Assembly: GCF_008831285.2 (NCBI RefSeq)
Contig: NC_045139.1
Span: 29,615,206-29,679,205, forward strand
Origin: Nymphaea colorata
Taxonomy: Eukaryota > Streptophyta > Magnoliopsida > Nymphaeales > Nymphaeaceae
DNA: 64,000 bases
Direction: 5' to 3'
The notes under the pieces are model-generated. The model saw only the letters and a program-made list of their open reading frames with translations. It was not told the DNA's origin and did not search any database. Below are positions 25,604 through 38,454 of this stretch, one piece after another. The stretch's first letter is position 1, and each line of letters begins with the position of its first letter. The position numbers were made by a program, and so were the translations under genes.

Positions 25604-28600
25604 TTAGAGGGTAAGCTCTTTGGGATCCTCAATGATCTTTGCCAAAGTTTGCAGGAATGCAGCCAAATCAGCACCATATATTACCCGATGGTCAGCAGTA
25701 ACATTCACCTGAAAGAAAAACCAGAAATAATCGTCATTATGGAGCGATCAGTAAAGTTTTCTTCTATCTTGTCCAGCTGCTAAGCCAAGCAAATTCCCCA
25801 CTTTGAACTAGAAGCTAGAACGGGACTTTAGTGCAGCATGGAAGTGATCTATCGACTACGACATGCTACAAGCTAGAGCAGGTAACAGACTTGATGAGAA
25901 AGGACACGCCGTTGGACACTTGTCAGCATTCAGTAATTGGAATTCAAAAAGTATTGTGGACATGTTCTAGCGAAGAAGCTAGACCATGCAATGGGATCGC
26001 ACCTGCATCTGGATTTTAACACCAATGTGGCCATCCTTAGTTGCAACCATGGTAGGCTCAGATGCTCCAACTGCCATGATTGCTCCCTGAAATCAATCAA
26101 ATTCCAGTGAGCTGTCTAAAATTCTTGATCTCAAAAATTGATCATATAAATGGCTTAGTTGAAGTGCAGATAAAGTGTCCAGGGTTATGAGCTTCTTACA
26201 GTTCCAGGAGGTAGAATAGCATCAAATCGATCAACACCAAACATACCAAGGTTTGACAGAGTGAATGTCCCTACATGAGGAGCATAACATGGTCATCAGC
26301 CTGGCGTGAAGACAGGTAATCAAAACTATTTGAAGAAGCAACAACTATACTAACAGTAGTAATAATAATAATGATGAACAGTAAACTAACAGTGATAGAA
26401 CAAATTCACGGGCTCTGCAGATCATCAAGGTTCTTCATGTTGCCCATTGTCCAAGCTACCCTAAAGAACTCAACATCAGAATTCAGGATTTTCTTCTTTT
26501 GCTTGAATTACTATGATTCCATATGGCAAATAAGTTCAAATATAGACGTTTAGGCTTTAGCCAATAACATCTCATGTTAGCTCTGTCCCACAAGAACTTC
26601 ATCATCACAACTACAGAGCTTCATTAATTGATTCCTTTATTTATTTAAAAGCATAGAGATAATGAAGTACTTTTCTTCATAACTCATCTACATTCACTAC
26701 AAGGAAATGAACATACTGAAATGCAAGCATAGGAAGAAGAAAAGTTAATCCAATCCACAATCAGCATACTACAGATTTTACAGCATTAGTATACACATCC
26801 AAGAAACCCCAGTACTTCAGTTCCCCAAAAGATCCCTAATCTGGAAAAGAATCTTCACCAACAAAAGGCAAAAAATAAAGCCAACTGAATCAGAGTAATT
26901 GCAGAACAAGTTTGCATGCAAGTCTGAGCCTTCAAGTAGCATATCAAGAAAACAAGGAATGCGACATAGAACTTTTTTAATTAGTTTAGTTATTGGTACG
27001 TATTGGTAATTTTATCAGAAACAAACATGCTACCTTGGAGCAACACAAGATTTAGGTTTTGATTCATATCCTCGATGGACATCATCACCAACGGGTGAAA
27101 CTCACTAAAGAAACTACATTTGACCAAAAAGTCAAAACACAATTATCAACAACAGTTGAAAATTGAAACTAAACCACATATTCACGCAACCAGATCAGGT
27201 TCATGTTTGGCAAAGTTGTTTTTGTTTCCCACTTAATATCAGGAAACTTTTCAGTGTTATTCCTCTTGAGATAACTAGATCAGCCTCCATCAAATTGCTT
27301 AGCAATGTTACGGTTGAAATGTCTTACATTCTATTTCATGTAGATCCTTCGTAACTTTTTTACAATCCTAGTTGGCAGTATAGCAACTATGTTGGATATT
27401 TTTAGGTTCTTTTTTTTAACAGTTATTTTTAGGTTTTTTCTTCCAATGGTTCACAAGCATTACCTGTTGCCTGCATATTTCTCCCAACTTTGTGAAGTAT
27501 CTAGTTCTGGATATTGCACCTTCCATGCATATCCCGTAACCTAAGAATGTCTCCCCAAATCTTATGTATATATTAGACAACCAGGGGTGATCCTTCTGAA
27601 AATTCAAATTAGTGTTCTGCAAATTTCGAAGCAGTCATGTAAGTATCAGTTCAGCAAGCAGCAGTCAGTAAAAGCTTGTCCAACCAGGTGCGCAACGTCT
27701 ATATCTATAACATGCAAACATCAGCTAAATAAGAAAAAAACGTGTGTATATACGTATTCACAAAAAAGGGCACCCTCAAACAACATAAACTATCTAACTC
27801 TCTTCTGAACGTAGGAACTAGAGCGCCTCATAGGATCAACTTTGGATGTATCGATCCAATAGATAGCTTCTGCAGCTAAACGTTTCTCCTACGAGTGACT
27901 TCACTCATAGAATCAGGTAGTCTCCATGTCTCAAAAAACAGGAAGTTAATATGCAAAGAATCTGGTCACGGATCATCGATATTTTCAACCAGGTCTCAGA
28001 AAGACTGCTACGGCTTAATTAACCAAAGACATCTAAACAAGACCAACAGGCTTGGGCAAGAAAATTGGGACAGAACATTAGCTAAAGGCATACCTGTGTT
28101 GTATTCGTGTGGTTGCAGCTGCTTCGCGCGAGCCTTATCCACCAACTCTTTCCATTTCCTTGACAATGTGTAGATATCAACCTAGCATCGAAGAAATATG
28201 CAAGTAACCGACATGCATTAGCGACAGGAGATCATAATACTCTTCCAACACAGAAAGGTTCACTCTTTAAGATGACATCTGTGGCAGGAGAGCCATTTAG
28301 CAACGCAATAGATTCATTTCCTATGTGAATGGATTCTGTTACCCCGCCTATATAATTTTTTTTAAAAAAAAAGTAAAACCTTGTCAGCGTCCTGAAGAAC
28401 TGGTGTAATCAAGCCTCCATCTATAGCAACGGCCACGGCGATGTTGATGCAACTATTATACGTGAAGCTCTTCCCGTCCCTGCAGCAAGAATTGACGACA
28501 GGGTGCTTAACCAGTGCAAGCGCAGTGGCCTTCGCAAGCATTGCTGTCATCGTCACGCCTTTCGACTTGATCTGTTCAAAAAGTACACTTCCGTCACCAA

Positions 28601-29770
28601 TTAAACAGTACCAGCATCCTCGGTTCTCCACAAATCTACCTCTACCAATTCCAGGATTACGAACTTCACTCACCCAGCCAAAGACCAACTAAAATTTAAC
28701 TATGACTGTGTGCAATTAGGACTACACCAAGTTACCAACAACAATTAGACAATCACAGACCACAACGAGGAAACAAGTCGACGTCTCCTTGCGGTTGATA
28801 CGAAGATGAAGAGAAAGGAAAACTAGACCTTTTTATACAGGCTATCCAGCGCATCCGTGGTGATGGTGTACCCGACTCTAAAGGTCGGCACGGCGAGACT
28901 ATCCACCATATTGCGGCTCACCGCGCCTTGCATTGTCGTAAACGGGACCGTCGTCCCCAATTGAACATTACCGGCAGGGGCAGCAGCCGGAACAGGGGAG
29001 GAAGCAGCAGTAACTGCAGAAGCATTCACTTGAGGCGCAGCTGAAGCGGCACTCTCCACATCCTTCGCCACAATCCGTCCCATCGGGCCGCTGCCAACGA
29101 GCCTGCCCAAATCAACCTTCAATTCCTTCGCGAGCTTCTTTGCGTAAGGCGTCGCCACGATCCTCTTTCCCCCTTCCGACGCCGGATGGAGCGAGGCGGC
29201 GGGGCCGCCAGTGAGGGGAGCCGAGAGGCCGGCGCTCCGATCCGAGCTCGTAATGGCCGAAGACGGAGGAGGCGACGCCGGAACGTTCTCCGTTGAAGCA
29301 GGGGGCGGAGATGCCGATGACGAAGCTGAGGACTTCGCAGCCCTCGACCTGGCCTCGTCAATCTCGTCCTCCGTCTCGGCCAGAAGAGCAATCGCGGAAC
29401 CGACGGCAGCGACGCCCCCTTCTTCCACCATGATTGCGGCAAGGTACCCGTCGTAAAAAGTCTCGACGTCCATGTCGGCCTTGTCGGACTCGACGACGAC
29501 GACGCTCTCGCCCTTGCTCAGCTTGTCGCCTTCAGCCTTCACCCAGGAGACTATTTTTCCCTCCGTCATGGTGGAGCTCAGCGCCGGCATGAAGATCTCG
29601 CGGACCTTCGCCACCACGACGCACCTGTGATGTGGGGTTCGGTTGGGAAGACGCAGGGAGTGGCTTCTCCTGCAGAGGGAAGAGCATGGCGTTTGGTTTC
29701 CTAGGAATGTGGACGGCGAGAGCGCGTTCGGATTCCTTGCGCTGATGATTATGCTGCCGCTGCCAGCCAT
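25604..29770 (-). CDS. LTA2: Dihydrolipoamide acetyltransferase (E2) of plastid pyruvate dehydrogenase
   Basis: E2 moves acetyl groups from lipoyl-lysine to CoA in the chloroplast pyruvate dehydrogenase complex, supplying acetyl-CoA for fatty acid synthesis. Exons in transcript order: 29770-28829, 28571-28380, 28181-28094, 26270-26200, 26086-26003 and 25708-25604. All introns are GT-AG and the frame gives 493 aa (Arabidopsis LTA2 is about 480). Start MAGSGSIII opens a Ser/Arg-rich transit peptide (about 1-54). One lipoyl domain follows (about 56-132), with modified lysine K97 in ESDKADMDVE; then a Pro/Ala linker, a peripheral subunit-binding domain (about 204-240, TPYAKKLAKELKVD) and the catalytic domain (about 274-493). 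The active-site region reads ADHRVIYGAD with H466; the YG in place of DG is normal for plastid forms. An upstream in-frame Met at 30019 is rejected because the added residues are not transit-peptide or family-like. Confidence 0.95.
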
Positions 29771-32732
29771 TGGGAAAGAATTTCCAGTAAGAGGAATGGA
29801 GAGTCCCTCTCCCTCAAGTCTCTCTGCGTTTCCTCTCTGACGACGAATGCGAGAAATAGGAAGGAGGAGATCCAGTCTCCAACAAGGGGAGCTCACAGAT
29901 GGAGTGAAGCTACGTTGGTTTCCCCGTATTGTCGTTTCTGTCCCTGCCTTTGCTTCATATGACTTGGATATCACTTGGTAAGTACATAAAATATTTTTCA
30001 TATAGGAATTATCGAACATGGTTCGTAATATGATTTTCTATGTCTCCATGTACTTTTGTGTTTTTCTAATATGTTCAATTTTGGTCTTCCTCTTGATTGT
30101 CATTTATGTCAAGACATTTTTTTAAAAAAAAATCCATGTTATTTTAAATGGCTTTAATATGAGTTTTGTATTCTTATGAATTCACACGTTCTCTATGATT
30201 AATATTGTTTATAATATTGTAAACAGTTGGTATAATCAATTTAGTTCTCGTAGTTGTTATACTTTAGAGTTATAGAGTTATATGGCGAAGCATGGTGTCA
30301 GTGAAATAAATGAAAAATAAAAAATCAACATAAAGCATGTTAAAATTATTCTCTTATATATATATAAGATAATATAAAAAAGCTAGTTATTTCCAACAAC
30401 AAAAAAATGTTTTTCAGTGCAGATCAACAAAATTGATTGGGCCATCCTAAGTAATAGGACACGATGGTCAATTGAAGGCATTAAAAGTAGAGAAATGGAA
30501 TTAATCCTACTGCTGGGAAGACTCGTTTGTAAATACCCAAACTATCGTGCCTCGTGTTCATCGAATAAGTAGGTGGGACATTTTAACGACTCCAGGGCCA
30601 CGATGGGGATGGCTAAAGCCTCGGGAGGAGGACGCAATATATAAATGGACATTGGATCTTACGACTCGATCCGAACCCGTTGAACAAAGTTGCAATCGCG
30701 TTATCTCCCTTTCTATTCGCAACGAAAACTTTGTTCTTTGTTAGCATGAACAGAATGATGCGCAGGCAAGAACTAAAAAAATATATATTCAAGTTTAATG
30801 AATCTGAATTCAGATTTTTAACCGTAATGAAAGGGGTTTGATCGAGTGGATCCCCTGATCCATTTACATGTTGAATATCGAGAGAAGAGAAAACCAAACT
30901 TTGAAATTATGTTTGCCCCGTCTACTGCAATTAGGAGGTATCTGACACAACGACATTGTACGTTTCAACAAATGTTCATAAAATACATGGTCCATGTTCT
31001 CATTGTAATAAACACAAGGTAGCTATGAATGTTAATTATACATTTAATAGTTAAAGACTGGACATAATCACGTTATGTGCACTAAACAACGCGACAGTAT
31101 TAAAACATGCACATTTGGATAAGCATAAATCTATAGGACTTGCATGTTATATGTAGTTTGGTAGCAGGAGCATCATTTAAATGAATATAACCTAAATATT
31201 GAAATAGGTTCATGAAATAATATGGGATGAACTTGCTTCATATATATATGACATTAAAAAAGGTAACGTAAAAATCTTTCACAAGAAACTCGGCATGTGA
31301 AATGCAAAGAAATGAAGTCTAAAAGTCATAATGGAAAATATATAAGTTTTGAACTTTTTTAACACTAGATTCACAAAACACTTACAAACTACAAAGTGTC
31401 TTTGTTGCTAAATGACCTGTTAAAGTTTTTCTTTTTTTTTGATAAATTAGGTTTTGAAGGTAAAAAATATACTTGTCTTCAAAACTGCAACTTCAAATGC
31501 GACATCCAAACAGGATTTTGACAAAAATTTAACGTTAATAGAAGGGCCTAAAATTTTTGGAGGTCAAACTGATTTTCCCCCCTCTCTCAAGTTCTTGCCA
31601 TGTCGTTCGAACATCCAAATCAAATTTTAAAATTTGTTCTTTTACTAATTTTGACTTTAGAGAACCAATTTTTAAAATGTCATCCAAGTAAACAAATAAT
31701 ATTCCAATTTGCAACACGCTAGTCCCATAAATTTAAGGTGAACTTTAAAGTAAATGAAACTCTCACCATTGATCATGAACAGTGTCATAAACATACGAAG
31801 CCATAAACTTCAGAAATGGTTCTGTCAATTACAACAGACACGCATAGGTTTATCACGAGTCCCGAAAATATTCAATAACTATTTTGTAATGAAGGAAGAT
31901 ATGGGCACCACTTCCATAACTTTCTATGCACATCAAGCACCTGGAATGTGAATGAATAAACCAAATTTATTTTTCCTTTCTATTTGATAGCTTTAAAAAA
32001 TTATTTCAAAACTAAAAATAATGCGTTTATTAAAGAATTAAAATTCAAGGCTTCGTAGATAAGACCTCCATGACTCGTGCCATAAAAAAGACAAAAATAT
32101 TATAAAACTTTGAAATGATAAATTCATGATGGAATCAAATTTTGGCTCAAGAATGAACATATAAAACAAGAATTTAATTTTTTTGTTTAATAACTCAATT
32201 CTCATATTCTAAAATGTCCAATTACAGCCTCATCAAACACCTTCTAAAGAACGTTTTCATGACTATGAGGACCAGATAAAAATATCACAATTCAATAATG
32301 AACCGTTAAAAGCCCTTTGACAGAAAACTGCCCTAGTTCCTTTGCATTGAAAGCTTTTTAAAAATGGGCAAATATATTTTCCCATTTAATATATGTCTGA
32401 AAGCGAGTGAAATATCTGTAAAATGAAAAATATCTTTGTCAAATTTGCTTGAAGGTCCTCAGATTTTGAGTTTTTCTCCAAAGGGTCAATGTTTCATGAG
32501 AATTATCGAACGGGAGTCTAGCAAAACCAGAGTGGTTCTCTCTTTTGTAAACAATGACCGCGTTGAGAGATTTTCCCAATATATTTAACGGGCAAATGGA
32601 AATTCGTGAGTTTTGGAATCCGCTCGGTCCTCTCACGAGGGGAAATCCAGAGTCCTCTCCCGCTAAAACCAGTTGCCTCTCTCAGTTTCTCTACCTCGTC
32701 GGCATCTTTTTCCTGATGACCATTTGGAGCCC
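29771..32732. other. Divergent intergenic region between plastid E2 and PPR genes
   Basis: About 3 kb of AT-rich DNA carries the promoters of both flanking genes. The open frame of E2 continues upstream of its start into non-conserved sequence. The frames near 30547 and 31754 are short and unlike known proteins. No clear TATA box could be assigned to either gene. Confidence 0.5.
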
Positions 32733-35700
32733 ATGGCGACCGCGCTAAGGATCGACGTCTCTCAAGACAAGAAAGTCAGTCTACACCTCAGCATCAGCCA
32801 CCATTTCCATCATTCTTCTCTCACACTCCTTCCACTGACCCAATTGCCATGGAAGCACACCACTGCAACTCCCAAGCCCTGCATACGGTGCAAGAAGAAC
32901 GCCAAAGAAGCCAGGGAGAGAGCTATGACGAGGGTGAAGACGGGGGTCGTCGACTACGACAGAGGCAAATACAGAGTTACTACCCAATTGAGCGGCTACG
33001 GCCGTCGGGACGTCCCCAAGCGATACAGGGAGCGGTACGATGGGGAGTACGACTGGAGCATCACGGAGGTGGTCAGCAAGGTTCTGAAGCGGAATCACTG
33101 GGAGGACATTGAAGGGATTCTGAACCATTGGATTGGGAGGTTCGCTCGCAAGAACTACCCACTTTTGATTCGGGTATGGTAATGTCCGTGAGTGTCCTTC
33201 TTCTGGACTTATTTCCTTGATAGTCGCTGGTCCTTGTCACATGGATAAGAGAAAACGATGGGTGATATTGATACTTACAGTTTTATTCCCAATTGCGTAT
33301 CTAGAATTATATGCGTTTGATGCGATTATCAAACTGCATCGTGGTGGGTGTTCCTTCTTCTTCTCATTCCCCTCATCCTCCTTTCTCTTTAATGGGTTTT
33401 GTTGGTAGTGCGTTACTTATACTATAGTCACGGTGGTTCTGCCGCCCCCATTATCGTCTTCCATTGTTCGATGATGTTTGTCGCGGTGACAAGAGCGAGG
33501 GATATCATTTACGGCTGCTGATAGTTCGTGTTATGGACTCAATTGGGTGCATGAAGTTCAAAGGTGCGGTGAAATTCGCACGTTGTGCCTTGGTGATTGT
33601 TTCTGTGTATGCAGGAATTGTCTGTGACCGGTTCACTTGAACACTGTGTTCATGTCTTCCGATGGATGAAGAACCAGAGGAACTATTGCGCCAGGAAGGA
33701 GATTTACAACACGATGATCAGGCTGCACGCTCGCCATAACCAAACCGATCAAGCCCGCGGACTCTTTTTCGAGATGCAAAAGTGGAGGCATGCTCTCTCT
33801 CTTTCTCCATGTTTACTTTTGTTTACGGTATATGGTGTTGCAACTGTGAGTCGAGACTTAGCTTGAACCCATTAAAGTTGCAAATACGTATTGCCCTGTA
33901 AACAAGAAGATAATCATTAATTAATTCAATGATGAATCCTTTTCTTGAACTGTCAGTTATTGTGCTTGGCATCAAGTAGCTAGAAATCTTGTTGCATATT
34001 CTCCAGACTCCAATTTAGACGATTGCGTCCTTTTTTTTTGAGGTCATACATAATACTATTTTAGTAAATAACTCATGATAGTTGGCACAATATTTCCTAG
34101 TATCGTTTAAGAGAATTGATATTTTATCTTTTTGCTATTTTTCAATCTCGAAGATTAGGTCCTTCTTTTCACGTGGTATGATTACTTTGTGGCGTTAAAA
34201 TAACATGCTTCCCGTTTGTCAGTTGCAAGCCAGATGCTGAATCATACAATGCTTTGATTAATGCCCATGGTAGAAAAGGTCAATGGCGTTGGGCTATGAA
34301 CATAATGGACGATATGTTTCGTGCGGCTGTATGTATCTTCATTCTTCATATTTTCTTTGATGTCAGTTGTTTTTCCCTCGATCCTTTAATATCTCTTATT
34401 TGTTCCTTCTGAGTAGTTTATTCCATTTTATAACTACTAAGGTTTATATATTGTATAATATGACAGTATCTATTATTTTTTTTAAATATAGGATTTGTGT
34501 CTATCTGTTAGGCTCTTGCATTGTAAACTTGAAGTGCTTCGGGAATATCACAGATAGCATGTTGCATATCATGTGAATTGCACCTGGCTGAGTCTTAAAA
34601 TCAGCTTCCTGTTATTTGATATCTGCTCATTATTAAAATTGTCCTTCTATGCGCTTCATTCTCACTCATAGAGCTGTCTCCTTAACTTTTTCATCGTCTG
34701 ATGTCGAACCTCTGTTTCTTGGTTAGCTACGTTCTTAAGTTGCATGGTTTTGAAAATCCATAAAAATTTACTAAGATTTTAGAACCATGACAGATGCATG
34801 TTGCATTCTATTCTATCTCTTTATTGATTCTATTTTATCTATTATTTTATCGCTTGTTCAATTGAGGATGTAGGGAAAATATTAGATGGCTCCGGCCTCC
34901 ATGACATATCCCATAGGATAGCTTATTTCCATGATCAAGTATTGTTTTTGGATAGTTACTATCCAGTGGTCCCTTCTTCTGCAGTTAAGATCAACATCAC
35001 TGTTTGTGACGGCTTTTAATGTTGCATGCTATTTCTTTGTTTGTGCACTATGCTTGTGCTAATGCTCTTGCATCACTTGTTGACACAGATACCTCCTAGT
35101 CGATCTACTTACAATAATCTAATCAATGCCTGTGGATCCTCTGGGAACTGGCAAGAAGCTTTCAAGGTTTGCAAAAGAATGACAGATAACGGGGTTGGGC
35201 CTGATTTAGTTACTCACAACATCATCTTAACTGCTCTGAAAAATGGTGGCCAGTATTCCAAAGCACTTTCATATTTTGCATTAATGAAGGGCACAAACAT
35301 AAGGCCAGATACAGTCACCTATAATATAATCATCCATTGCCTCATCAAACTGGGGCAGAATGCAGAAGCAATTGATGTATTCAATTCAATGAGGCTGAGA
35401 AAAGAAGATTGTAGTCCTGATATTGTGACATTTACCAGTATAATTCATGCATATGCTTCTTGTGGTCAAATTGAAAGCTGTAAGCAAACTTTTGATATGA
35501 TGATTGCTGAAGGTATGGAACCTAACACTGTTTCATTTAATACACTTATTGGTGCATATGCTTCACTTGGGATGGCTCATGAAGCACAAAGATATTTCAA
35601 CTTTCTTGAAAACAATAGCAGTCAGAGGCCGGATGTTGTTTCATATACTTCTTTGCTTAATGCATACGGAAAGTCTGGACAACCTGAGAAAGCTAGAGAA

Positions 35701-38454
35701 GTTTTTGATATCATAAAGAAGAACTCTTTGAAACCAAACACAGTAAGTTACAATGCACTAGTTGATGCATATGGATCTGCAGGTTTGATAGATGAGGCTC
35801 TCGAGGTGATGAATGAAATGGTGAGAGATGGCGTGGAACCAAACGTTGTTACAATATGTACACTTTTGGCTGCATGTGGAAGGTCTGGTCAAATGTTTCA
35901 AATTGATACTGTTCTCTTGGCTGCAAGTTCTAGAGGCATTGCATTGAACACCGCTGCTTATAACTCAGCCATTGGAAGCTTTATGAATTTGGGGGAATAT
36001 GATAGGGCTTTAAGGTTATATAGATCCATGGAGGAAAAGAAGGCTAAGCCCAATTCTATCACTTTCAATATATTAATTAGTGGATGTTGCAGGATGGGAA
36101 AGTATTTGAAAGCTCTCAAATTTTTTGCCCAGATGAGAGATTTGGAAATTCTACCGTCTAAAGAAGTCTATTCTTCAATTATACATGTTTACTGCAAACA
36201 AGTGAGTTACCGGTGTTTGTTTCTGCAATGCAACCTGGGATGCTGTTAATTTCTTACCTATTCTTCTGCTTTCATATGCTTCCAGGATCAACTCACTGAG
36301 GCTGAGTCCATATTTGCCACAATGAAAGCGTCTGATTGTTTTCCAGATGTAGTCACATACACCACCCTTATTCATGCATATAGTGCTGCAGGTATGGCTA
36401 AAAATAGGCTAAAAATTAGAGATGCATAATGTTTTAATTTTGTTTTGTATATATTCATGTTCTTGATATTAAATCAGGAAACTGGGAGAAAGTATGCAGT
36501 CTATATGAAGAGATGGAAATGAATTCTATCTTGCCAGATTCTGTAGTCTGCTGCACCCTTATGTCAGCTTTTAACAAGGAAGGACATCCAGAGAAGGTTT
36601 TCCAAATAGCAGAAGTGATGATGGAGAAAAATTTGCCTCTCACCGAATCCGCTTTTTATGAAATTGCATCAGCCTGTAGCATGTAAGTGTTCATGCATAT
36701 ACTGTATTATTCTTAACTTTAAAGGGCCTTTTACCATGACTTGGAGGGAGGTTGATACCCTGTGAAATTGATGCTCAACCACTTGGCGATATCTTAGCAT
36801 TGTTGAAATTTACAATCTGGAGGGTTGAATGTCATGCAGCTATCTTATGCTTTGACAATATAGCTTTTTTCACAAATGTAGTTTCTTCTTCTGCTGTTTC
36901 TATGCAAGAACAATGTAACAAAAGCCACTTCTTCTCGTTGTTTTTTTCACTGATATCTTTGTTCTTTATTTTGAAAGATTGAGGGACTGGAAAGCAGTTT
37001 TGGACTTGATGAAAATGATGGAATCTTCAATTCCAAGCTTTTCGCAGGGGTTTCTGAACCACCTATTGCTCTTCTTGGGAAGGAGCGGGAGGATAGATGC
37101 AATGATGAAGGTGTTAAGTTCCACTCATAAAGCTATTGTTACACTTCTCGAATTTTGTGTTTATTACTCAATGCTCCAGTGCTTGAAATTGTGCTTGAGT
37201 ATGGGAGGTGATTGACTAAGAAAGTATTGACATATATGATTTGTTTAATCACGTTTTTTATTGGAATATGTGTGAGAAGTGTACCTTGCATTTGTGCTTA
37301 GTGAAAACTTTTCCTTGTTGAAATTTGTTGAAAATCATTCTGGCCTTTAGCCCTTTACTTTGTTGGTGTCATGCTGTGCCAAGCTGTGCTCTTATATACT
37401 GATTGAACATAGATGGAAATTAAATGAAGCATGCATATCTTATGATCATGATATAACATGTTGGTGAAAAAAAATTATTATGGTTGGCAGTGGATCAAGG
37501 TATCCTCTCTATCAGGTACATTATCTTAGACCATGTCATATACCCATAGAGCCAAAGTACACATAGAACTGTTGAGTTAATTATGTGCTAATGGTACTTA
37601 AAATCTGAAGCGTTTTTTGATAACACGAGTAATACAACTTTGTATACATTCTTTAGCATTTGTTCTATGCCTTTGGGACTGTGAAATATTTCTTATAGGC
37701 TATTGCTTCTCTTTTGCAGTTACTCTACAAGGTAATGGAATCAAATGTGGAGGTCTCATTTCAGACTTATTCCATGGTACTAAAAGGTCTTCTAGGTGTT
37801 GGTAAATGGAAGAAGTATATTGAGGTACATGGTTTGGTGCTTTTTTTCTTATATTAGCTATTCTTTTGTGTCGTAAAGTCAAGAAGTCATCGTTTTCTAC
37901 AGATAGCTATTAGAATACATGCAAGCAGCACCAAATCGGTAGTTTGGCTGGTTATTGGAAAGTACAATAAGGTCACTGTTGAAACACTTGGGTGGTTTGC
38001 TTCCTAGATAATATATAGGAATTACCAAGTTAGGATAATATATAAGAAGAACCAAATAGTACATAATGTCATTGCACATGTGATGGTCAATTGACTCTAG
38101 GAAGTCAGAAGTTTTGAGCTACATCTTTTAGATGCTTGTCTATTGCTAATGAATCTTAGCATACTTCTGTAACAGGTTCTGCATTGGATGGAAGATGCCA
38201 AATTAAATCCATCACTTGAGATGTATCAAGCAGTTCTTCCTTATGCTTATAAAAATGAAAGCATGGAATGTGATATGCTCCAGCAGAGGATTGGTATTCT
38301 TATTAGCTTTTAGGCTTATTAGTGGCACTAAATGATTGGCAATTCGAGACTCATATTAATTGGTTGCAGTAGCTTGCTTTGGAGGAATGGTTCATAACTG
38401 TTCTCGTTTCTTGCAGAAAATATGAAAACAAAAAAAGCTGAGAAAATTAGATGA
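32733..38454 (+). CDS. EMB2654: Chloroplast PPR protein, EMB2654 type
   Basis: A P-class pentatricopeptide repeat protein, orthologous to Arabidopsis At2g41720 (EMB2654), which is needed for embryo development and plastid rps12 trans-splicing. Exons: 32733-33173, 33615-33787, 34223-34328, 35089-36201, 36286-36391, 36478-36682, 36978-37110, 37720-37824, 38176-38293 and 38417-38454, giving 845 aa (Arabidopsis about 822). Start MATALRIDVS was preferred over an in-frame Met 60 nt upstream because of its better context and family-like opening. The N-terminus looks plastid-targeting; diagnostic blocks are YGRRDVPKRYRERY, GRFARKNYPLLIR and YCARKEIYNTMIRLHARHN. About 15 PPR units follow, for example CKPDAESYNALINAHGRKGQ and STYNNLINACGSSGNW. 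Intron 2 needs a GC donor (TGGAG|GCATGC) to keep MQKWSCKPDAE; a GT donor 6 nt upstream would also stay in frame. The gene looks intact, ending KKAEKIR. Confidence 0.94.

Noticed and set aside
29771-30019. Upstream in-frame extension of the plastid E2
   Set aside because: The added residues do not resemble a transit peptide, and Met at 29770 matches the family start region.
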